Origin: Nilaparvata lugens
Taxonomy: Eukaryota; Arthropoda; Insecta; Hemiptera; Delphacidae
Assembly (NCBI RefSeq): GCF_014356525.2
Contig: NC_052505.1
Span: 14,270,135-14,334,134 of the forward strand
DNA length: 64,000 nucleotides
Direction: 5' to 3'
The notes under the pieces: generated by a model
Seen by the model: only the letters and a program-made list of their open reading frames with translations
Database searches by the model: none
Told to the model about the DNA's origin: nothing
Made by a program: the position numbers and the translations under genes
Shown: positions 58,057 through 64,000 of the stretch, piece by piece
Layout of the letters: each line of letters opens with the position of its first letter
Position numbering within the stretch: the first letter of the stretch is position 1

Positions 58057-61000
58057 TAGAAATGAATAGTAAAGGGTGTTTTTTAATAAACTTGAAAAAT
58101 AAAATGAATATTATTAAATTCTATTAAAAAAACAGCCTTGTTTAAAACATTCTTGAAAATTTGAAAAATAGAATACATATTATTGAATTCTATTAAAAAA
58201 AACAGCTATGTTACAAAACGAGGAAAGCATTTAATAATGCTTGTGAGACAACAGGTACTACCGAGGATAATCCACGCGAGAGTTAATATTAAGCATGTTC
58301 ACAATTTTATAAATTCATGTGTATGAATGGAATAGAACCAATGCATTCCCTTAGATTGACACAAACATTCATTCACAAAACAATGGGCACTGTGCAGAGT
58401 GAAATTGAACCCCACCTTGAAAGCTCATTGTTACCCATTCCAATTATGCAATCAAACATTCATTTGCAAGACATGAATGATTAATGACTGCCCAAACCAA
58501 TGTGCTTTTAACCCCAACGGACAAATAAACATAAATCATCACAAGGAGTATTGATAATGGATACGTTTTTTTATATAATAGAATCTGGTTATAATAAAAA
58601 AGGAAGCATGTGATAATCAAATAGCAGCAGCAAGTAGCAACCTTTAATGTCATTGGGTAGAAAGAGATTTTTACTTGAAATATTGTCTTTGTGCCGGTTG
58701 CACAAAAGCCTGTTAAATGTTAACCGTGATTAATTCCACGGTAACCAATCAGAGAAGCCGTCTTTTCAAAAACGCCTGATTGGTTCTTCTCTGATTGGTT
58801 CTCGTAAAGTTAATCACGGTTAAAATTTAACCGGCTTTTGTGCAATAGGGCCGTAGTCTAGTTAAGCCAGTTACACACACATCGATTTTTGGATGTTTGA
58901 ATTTTTCCGCCCTTGTGAAATAAAATGAAAACATCATGTTTGCCACGTTATATTTAATATAATAGAATTTATAAGGACTACAAATGTATTGTTTCCTTTC
59001 ATAAAGTTTATTATTATTTATCAACAAATAATCCGAATCCTCTCTCACCCTCCTTTTACAAAGTGTCCCATCCACTGACAAAATGACCAGAGCAAGGAAA
59101 AGGCGTGCCAACGTACAGGGATGTTTCAGCATAGAAAATGTCCACAAAATGACCAGAACAAAAAAAAGTAGTGCCAACTTACAGGTGTTTCGGCGTAGGA
59201 AATGTCGAGCGCAGGAGACGATATCGCAGCCGGTGTGCTCCACGTTGGTGCCAGTGACTTGCGCACTCGTTTGTGCGTTACATTGTTCTCTTTTCCATAG
59301 CTAGATAGCATCGATCCTTTTCTCTTCACCGACACATAACCGCTGTCGTAAGACTGTTCCTATAACAGAGCAAGATACACATATAGATGAAATACAAGAA
59401 TAACACTGATATTAGAATCCAAAAAATGTGAACAGTCTTCGACAGTTGATATACTTTGTTTCAAACATAATCTTACAGGTAAAACCATCACTTCATATGA
59501 GCAGCTACCAGCAACACAGAAGCCAATACTTTGAAAACGTCCCTCCAACCTAGGACCTAAATTCTTCAATCAGCTACCAATTGATAACAGAGAGAAGGAG
59601 GATGCGGATTTCAAGAACGAGTTGGAAAGACATTCAATTTCAATGAGCCAGTACTCATATCAAGAATTTCTCTTTAGATTGTTTTAAATTATTCTTTGAT
59701 TTCAACATGACACTATTTATATTATATTGTATGAATGCGATGATGAATGAAGTAGCCTACTATTTGATTTGATATCTTTAAAATGTTTTAAAATGGACGT
59801 ATTTACAATTAAATTTGTTGAGGAAACATCTAACTACAAAACCAAGTATGATTTATAGGTTTTCTTTATTTTGTTCTCCTTACGTTCACTGTCAATTAGT
59901 GTTTCCTTTTCAGTTTTCTTTATATATCTTATTGTACTGTAACTCTCATTTTTGTATGTAGCATTCTGGGAAATGAATTTATTTGATTTGAGATACATTT
60001 GATGTATAGAATGATTTATCATCAGAAAATAGTTGAATGTGTATTCAAATATAGTGAGAGTATAATATATTTTGCTTAGAATATAAAAATAAAAAACGTA
60101 TTAGTGTGTGACAGAGTGGATTGATTGAGTTTCACATTGAAAGTAGCATCTCATATTATTAGGCTGGCCACTAACGACAGAACATGCATGATAAACATGT
60201 GTGTACACACATATCGTCATACATTGTTGTGTCATCACAGCGAAAGGCTTCAAATGACATTTTTTGAGGTTAGGTTTTTCGATCTTAGTATAATGTTGGC
60301 CTATATTTGGAGTGCAAATTTTTGTGATCTTCATAAAAGTGTTTTCATAACCTCATTAGAACTATTTTAATCAAAATTATGGAAACAGTTTTGGGTTTAT
60401 CCTGTTCATTCTCTCCCAATCATCAATTTGATTTTGTGATTGTAGAATGTAATAAATGAATATAGATTAGATTTTCTAATAAATGAATATATGAATTTTA
60501 GTTGTTCATTTTTCCTCACTACTCTATTTTAGGTAAAATTACTTTTGTATCATAATTTATAATTTTCCAGTGGTTCATTTATTGTTATTAGTCATTTATT
60601 TTATGTTAGAAGCTGATGTCAAAAACAGCTGTTTTTTATTCAAAAACATGCATGATAAACATGAGTGTACACAAAAGTACATCATGCATTTCCTGAGTTA
60701 TTAGCCAGCCTAAGGCCCGGTTGCACAAAAGCCGGTTAAATTTTAATCGTGATTAATTCCACGAGAACCAATCAGAGAAGGTTTTTTGATAATACGGTTT
60801 CTCTGATTGGTTCACGTGGAATTAATCACGATTAAAATTTAACCGGCTTTTGGGCAACCGGTCTCATTTGCTAAAGCTGCGTTTACACCTAAGTTATTAA
60901 CAAAATGTTATTTCTACACATATTTATTTTGAATGAAAAAGACTAAGAAGTTGTCAAAAAACCACTGATTTACACATATTTATTTATCATTATTAGATTG

Positions 61001-63142
61001 AATATAAATTATCATACACATGATGGACATATGTGTTTGTCAAGTTCCGTTCAATCTAATAGAATCTTTGCTGTTAAACCCAGCTCAAGTCTCATTTTCG
61101 ATGGGTTTGAGTTCAAGTAGATTCACAGAAATTGTGTAAAATCACTAGGATGAAGTAGGTAGGCCTTTAATTTTTATATTTGTTTATTATTTTAAAGGAA
61201 ACTTGATGCTAAACATCACAATATCATAAATAGGCTACTTTCATTTCAAATTGAACACAGAAAATAACAGTGGATAAACTATTGTTCTAGTTTGACTTAC
61301 ATGATGAAGTAAACTGGAGGTATCAGTTTCATATTCGGAGAGTTCTTGCTCCTTCTTTATTAGTTCGGTGATGTCCTCCACCAGCCTTGTTGGTGTTTGA
61401 GGCTGTAAAATTACATTTTATTTACAATAATTACCCACGAATATTAACTTCATAATAATTATTAGTATCAACATTGAACATCATTAATAATACATAATAT
61501 ATGGCTCATTGATAACAATGATCAATTCCCCACGCATATTACAATCATGATAATTATTAATAATAACATTATAAACAATAATGAATCAAGTTAATCAATA
61601 ATCAATAAATCTATAATTAACATCCAATCATTGGATGGATAGTAGTCTCCTAAATGGTCAAATGGAATGGTCAATAAATGTTTTTGCTTCCATACATTGA
61701 GATTTTTCAATTAAATTCTAAGCTTGTAAGGTTTCCAGCTATCTATAAGAATAAGATAGTTGATATGGCTATTTAGAATAATAATTACTGTTTTTGTCTG
61801 TCACAAATTTGTATTAGTTTTGAGTTTTTGGTAAAATGAAATGAATTGAATCTATATCACAAAGATAACATAAACAAATCTATACCGAAATAATATACTT
61901 TCTAGTTTTCAACTAGATAATTAGTCCTGATACAAAATATTACAAGTTTATTGTTGTCTTGATACAACAATATTATATTATATGTGATACATATTCGAGG
62001 TTACGAATATGCTCCCTCAGGGAGCGAGGTTGCTCTCTCAAGGAGCAAGCAGTTTTATCGCCAATCTTATTACTTCTTTATGTAAATGAGATACTTAGAT
62101 TAGACTTGAATTGCCTGAAATTATTGCTAAGCTAAGCTATGTGATATTGTTATCTTTTTGCGTATATTTGTAAATGTTGTGATTTTGGATGAATACAATT
62201 TGAATTTGAATTAGTTCTACGTGGATGATTTGAAATGTGATATAATTGCGGGGTACCTGATATTTGACAGCGCCTCGTTTCTTCTCCATTTCGGCCAGCG
62301 CGTGTTTGAAGGGCGTGGGCGTGCGTGGAGGCGTGGAGCCCAGACCACTGTGACGCGCATGCGCATGACGATGTGTCGGCAGCGACTCGGGCGTCACGAG
62401 CTCATCGTCATCCTGACTCACCCTTTCCTCCTTGACGTTGTGCTGCTTGACGGGTGTCGACGCGAGACAACCGACATCGAACGACAGCTCAGGTGTGTTG
62501 AGGAACTGCGACGGACTGAAGGGAAGGTGTTTGATCGGTGTGTCCTTGAGCGGACTGGTCTGCAGTCGGTCCATCCAGTCCCGCGACTCGTCCGTACTGA
62601 CTGACGGCGACCGGTGTCGTCTGCAGCGTCGCAACTGCTCCTCGCTGCCGTTCGAGATCGTGCACGCCGAATTGAGTTTGGCGTCGGGCGAATCCAGGTT
62701 GACGGCGAACGGCCGGTCGGTGACCTTGACCGGCGACACCGAGTCGCTGGTCGCACTCTCCATGTCGGTCGACCGCAGCGAGATGAGTCGCCGCGAGGGG
62801 GACGGCAGCGGAACGGTGGCCGGTCTGGGAGGCGACTCCATCACATTAGTTTGATAAGTCACATTCGTAAGGACCGGCGCCGGTTTCGGAGCCAACTTCT
62901 TGGGTCCTGATTGCCGTGTAATGTACCAGGTTCCCTCGCCCTCAGCGACACAAATCGCTGCCAGCTGCTGCTGCTGTTGCAGCTGAGCTGCCGCGGCTGC
63001 AGCCGCTTTGGCCGCGCGACTGCTCTTGCCCCTGCCGCGTCCGCTGCCACCCGTCACTCCGCTCTCCGCCCCGTACTTCTCATCCGGGTCGTACTTGCGA
63101 CGCATCGTCGAGTTCCAATGGTTCTTGATCGCGTTGTCAGTC
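50923..63142 (-). CDS. Myb: Myb transcription factor (A/B/c-Myb family), C-terminal part; gene continues beyond the right edge
   Basis: This is the single Myb-family gene of insects, a DNA-binding regulator of cell-cycle genes that acts with the MuvB/DREAM core. Six exons in the window encode the last 527 residues. They begin inside repeat R3 (TDNAIKNHWNSTMRRKYD, the third helix) and continue through an Ala/Gln-rich stretch, LPFSPSQFLNTPELSFD, TPTPFKHALAEMEKK, PQTPTRLVED, KRVRKSLA and a final CGRTKDQLELTEMARRIL. These blocks occur in the same order as in vertebrate B-Myb. After the first exon all junctions are phase 0. Exons for R1, R2 and most of R3 lie to the right of the window, so the start is not visible. 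Confidence 0.95.
51219..51552. mobile_element. MITE, GAGATATTACTTTCAACA family
   Basis: TCTGTGAGATATTACTTTTA ... GAAAGTAATATCTCACAGA inverted ends, in the Myb intron before the last exon. Relative at 38322-38655. Confidence 0.75.
51718..51838. mobile_element. MITE fragment, GTGAGGTCCACG family (right end)
   Basis: Ends TACTGCCATTATAACGTGGACCTCACTAT; the left half is missing. Confidence 0.75.
51950..52353. mobile_element. Long inverted repeat element (about 400 bp)
   Basis: GTTATCAAATTGAAGT ... ATTCATAAAATTTCATGACTAG at the left is mirrored by CTAGTCATGAAACTTGATGA ... ACTTCAATTTGATAAC at the right. A second inner pair is formed by CATGGGATTCATTGTC / GACAATGAATCCCATG. Confidence 0.75.
52472..53157. 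mobile_element. DNA element with GAGGCTA...TTCACAC...GGTTCGGT inverted ends
   Basis: GAGGCTAGCTTCACACGCTA then CATTCGGTTCGGTATTTTC mirrors CGAACCGAACCGAAAGTGTG then TGAAAGTAGCCTC. A second, partial copy of the right end follows at 53158-53310. Confidence 0.7.
53158..53310. repeat. Tandem partial copy of the preceding element's right end
   Basis: Repeats ATTCGGTACCGA.TTCAAACCGAATTA(C/T)CGTTTCACA.TTATCGGAATTTGCCGAAA from 53060-53115 about 160 bases later, ending 75 bases short of the Myb exon donor. Confidence 0.7.
53385..53609 (-). CDS. Myb: Myb exon (Ser-rich, low complexity)
   Basis: Encodes 75 residues: an acidic and poly-Ser tract, RSASSVKRTLFFGE, then PLPATPKSK. The poly-Ser run comes from a GATGAT-type repeat, which also gives His- and Met-rich shadow frames. 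Phase 0 at both ends; the donor is AAG/GTAACG. Confidence 0.88.
53845..56040. other. Myb intron sequence without recognised features
   Basis: About 2.2 kb, strongly AT-rich, with homopolymer runs (T at 55129-55144). I found no exon, repeat family or hairpin. Confidence 0.5.
56041..56307. mobile_element. Near-perfect palindromic MITE (about 267 bp)
   Basis: Arms of more than 100 bases: GGGCCGGTTTCCGAGCTCGG ... TTAAACAGCTGGAGTCAGAA ... CCGAAACGGGGCGTAG, mirrored on the right. In a transcript it would fold into one long hairpin. It lies in a Myb intron. Confidence 0.88.
56308..57707. other. Myb intron sequence without recognised features
   Basis: About 1.4 kb of AT-rich DNA. A 75-codon frame at 56649-56876 has no recognisable similarity and looks like chance. 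Confidence 0.45.
57708..57812 (-). CDS. Myb: Myb exon (LPFSPPSIIKDML)
   Basis: Encodes 35 residues: SKGVSMADSLPFSPPSIIKD followed by MLDPLSSPGADFSPK. It is Ser/Pro-rich with possible CDK sites. Both phases are 0 and the splice sites are canonical. It is short and less conserved, but the phase and composition fit. Confidence 0.85.
57970..58055. repeat. (TA)n microsatellite
   Basis: About 85 bases of nearly uninterrupted TA repeats in a Myb intron. Confidence 0.95.
58691..58852. mobile_element. Palindromic MITE, GCCGGTTGCACAA family
   Basis: GCCGGTTGCACAAAAGCCTG ... CCGGCTTTTGTGCAATAGGG with TTAACCGTGATTAA arms. An extra ATTGGTTCTTCTCTGATTGG duplication lies in the loop. Confidence 0.85.
59183..59359 (-). 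CDS. Myb: Myb exon (KRVRKSLA)
   Basis: Encodes 59 residues. KENNVTHKRVRKSLAPTW carries the basic KKVRKSLA-type motif conserved in B-Myb. The donor GTAAGT follows SYAETP. Confidence 0.93.
59545..59775 (+). mobile_element. Non-LTR (LINE) C-terminal/3' fragment
   Basis: The degenerate frame KFFNQLPIDNREKEDADFKN is followed by AACATGACACTATTTATATT, as at 17875-18095. Its presence in introns of both genes shows a dispersed family. Confidence 0.6.
60164..60710. mobile_element. MITE, GGCTGGCCACTAACGACAG family (long form)
   Basis: GGCTGGCCACTAACGACAGA and ATGCATGATAAACATG arms are mirrored by CATGCATGATAAACATGAGT ... GAGTTATTAGCCAGCC. Related to 28741-29104. Confidence 0.75.
60714..60864. mobile_element. 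Palindromic MITE, GCCCGGTTGCACAA family
   Basis: GGCCCGGTTGCACAAAAGCC ... GGCTTTTGGGCAACCGG, adjacent to the right end of 60164-60710. Confidence 0.85.
61301..61402 (-). CDS. Myb: Myb exon (PQTPTRLVED)
   Basis: Encodes 34 residues beginning PQTPTRLVEDITELIKKEQE, matching the PQTP..LVED block that follows TPFK.AL in animal Myb proteins. Phase 0 at both ends; the donor is GTAAGT. Confidence 0.94.
61405..62010. other. Myb intron sequence without recognised features
   Basis: About 600 AT-rich bases between two Myb exons. Nothing beyond short AATAAT-rich stretches. Confidence 0.5.
62010..62215 (+). pseudogene. Small LINE reverse-transcriptase fragment plus tail
   Basis: One frame reads AVLSPILLLLYVNEIL, the QG.VLSP.L..LY.NDI motif of reverse transcriptase, followed shortly by an AATTTGAATTTGAATT tail. 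It is a heavily deleted copy, ending about 40 bases from the Myb exon donor. Confidence 0.6.
62257..63142 (-). CDS. Myb: Myb exon: end of R3 repeat and central region
   Basis: This 886-base GC-rich exon begins with TDNAIKNHWNST, the recognition helix of repeat R3. It then encodes Gly/Arg and Ala/Gln low-complexity tracts, TPIKHLPFSPSQFLN (the conserved segment linked to MuvB binding in B-Myb) and TPTPFKHALAEMEKK. The donor is CAG/GTACCC. Antisense open frames over this exon are composition shadows. Confidence 0.96.
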
Positions 63143-63144
63143 CT

Positions 63145-63720
63145 GCAACAAATTACAACACATTTTTCAATCTTCTATTTTATTCATTTATTTTCAGCAG
63201 CGTCAGACTTGAGCGCCACAAGCACACGAATTTCACATTTCATCAAATCAAATTTATTGTCATACATAATATATCTTTAAAAATCACTTTTAAAAAGTAC
63301 AAGAATATAAAATGATTAGATTTATTAAAATTAATAGTCGTTACCAGCAAATCATTATTGGTTTGTTAGTAACAAAACAGTTCCCAGATTAGAATTGTTT
63401 ATAGTACATTCCTATCTAGATTTATCTCTCAAGTTTATCATTCATGTTGAGGAGTCAGAAATAATATAAAATGTATATCAATGAGTATGATGTTCAGCTT
63501 ATTATAACTGTATTTGTACAGAAACAATGAGGTATAGACATAATATACAAAGCATTATCTAATCATGAATGAGCGTGTTCGTGGCGGTCAAGTCTGTACA
63601 CACACAAGACACAAAAAATACAAAGACACGAATGAATACATGCAAAAAATAATAACATAACAACAATGTAAAAATATTAATTAGGGATCTGAAGGTACGT
63701 AGAGACTAATGCGCCACGAG
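63145..63720. other. Myb intron sequence without recognised features
   Basis: AT-rich intron upstream of the R3-end exon; nothing recognisable before the MITE at 63722. Confidence 0.45.
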
Positions 63721-63721
63721 C

Positions 63722-63902
63722 CACTACCTCCGTAAACAAAGCCATAGTGCATTCGTGTGACGTCAGCACAGGTAGGGCTCCTACACCAATAAAAACACTA
63801 GCTGATATAGATCAGCTGAAATCAACGAATTTCTATTTGTGTAGGAGCCCTACTGTGCTGACGTCACACGAATGCACTATGGCTTTGTTTACGGAGGTAG
63901 TG
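63722..63902. mobile_element. Palindromic MITE, CACTACCTCCGTAAAC ends, 7-bp CACGAGC duplication
   Basis: Arms of about 63 bases (CACTACCTCCGTAAACAAAG ... GTAGGGCTCCTAC) are almost perfect inverted copies, flanked by CACGAGC at 63715-63721 and 63903-63909. There is no coding content. Confidence 0.9.
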
Positions 63903-64000
63903 CACGAGCGAGCACATTTCACTTTTCATCAGCCGATGCGATGCTTATTATACTTGTATCTAACTATACTGTTTCTGTACAAATACAGATATAATAAGAA

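Noticed and set aside
62221..63315. Several plus-strand frames opposite the large Myb exon
   Set aside because: Antisense shadows of a GC-rich coding exon.

Overview
The window is nuclear DNA of an insect, most likely a hemipteran. This rests on two intron-rich animal genes with insect-like proteins, long AT-rich introns, and a dense load of MITEs, tRNA-derived SINEs and decayed non-LTR and mariner-type elements. A planthopper-like genome is my guess, not something the sequence proves.

Positions about 1.2-45.6 kb (minus strand) hold a complete gene for the membrane-bound site-1 protease (MBTPS1/S1P). I placed 18 coding exons with consistent GT/AG sites and phases. They give a 1057-residue subtilase precursor with a signal peptide, a prodomain with an RRLL autocleavage site, a D219/H250/N339/S415 catalytic set, a C-terminal membrane anchor and a basic cytosolic tail. 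Two exons occur twice. Exon 1 lies in a 3.2 kb direct tandem duplication (41.7-48.1 kb). Exon 13 lies in a 1.36 kb duplication (11.5-15.1 kb). The two exon-13 copies encode the same protein, and the reading frame allows only one copy per transcript.

Positions 50.9 kb to the right edge (minus strand) hold the C-terminal two-thirds of the single insect Myb gene: the end of repeat R3, a long low-complexity region, the conserved TPFKHAL, LPFSPSQFLN and KRVRKSLA motifs, and the C-terminal motif CGRTKDQLELTE. The R1-R2 exons lie beyond the window. Myb is upstream of MBTPS1 in the same orientation. S1P works in Golgi proteolysis of SREBP/ATF6-type factors and Myb is a cell-cycle transcription factor, so no functional link is apparent.

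The most unusual item is a GC-rich unit inside MBTPS1 intron 9 (about 21.5-22.4 kb, minus strand). It has CCAAT boxes, a TATA-like box, an Arg-rich 154-codon ORF of unknown family and, within 90 bases of the stop codon, three tandem copies of a histone-mRNA-type 3' stem-loop, one matching the consensus exactly.

The remaining sequence is mostly transposon debris, often nested. It includes recurring MITE families, LINE reverse-transcriptase fragments, mariner-type relics, Helitron-like pieces, a 278-bp monomer array inside a non-LTR insertion, and a 175-bp tandem array next to exon 9. Several elements lie within 20-60 bases of splice sites.
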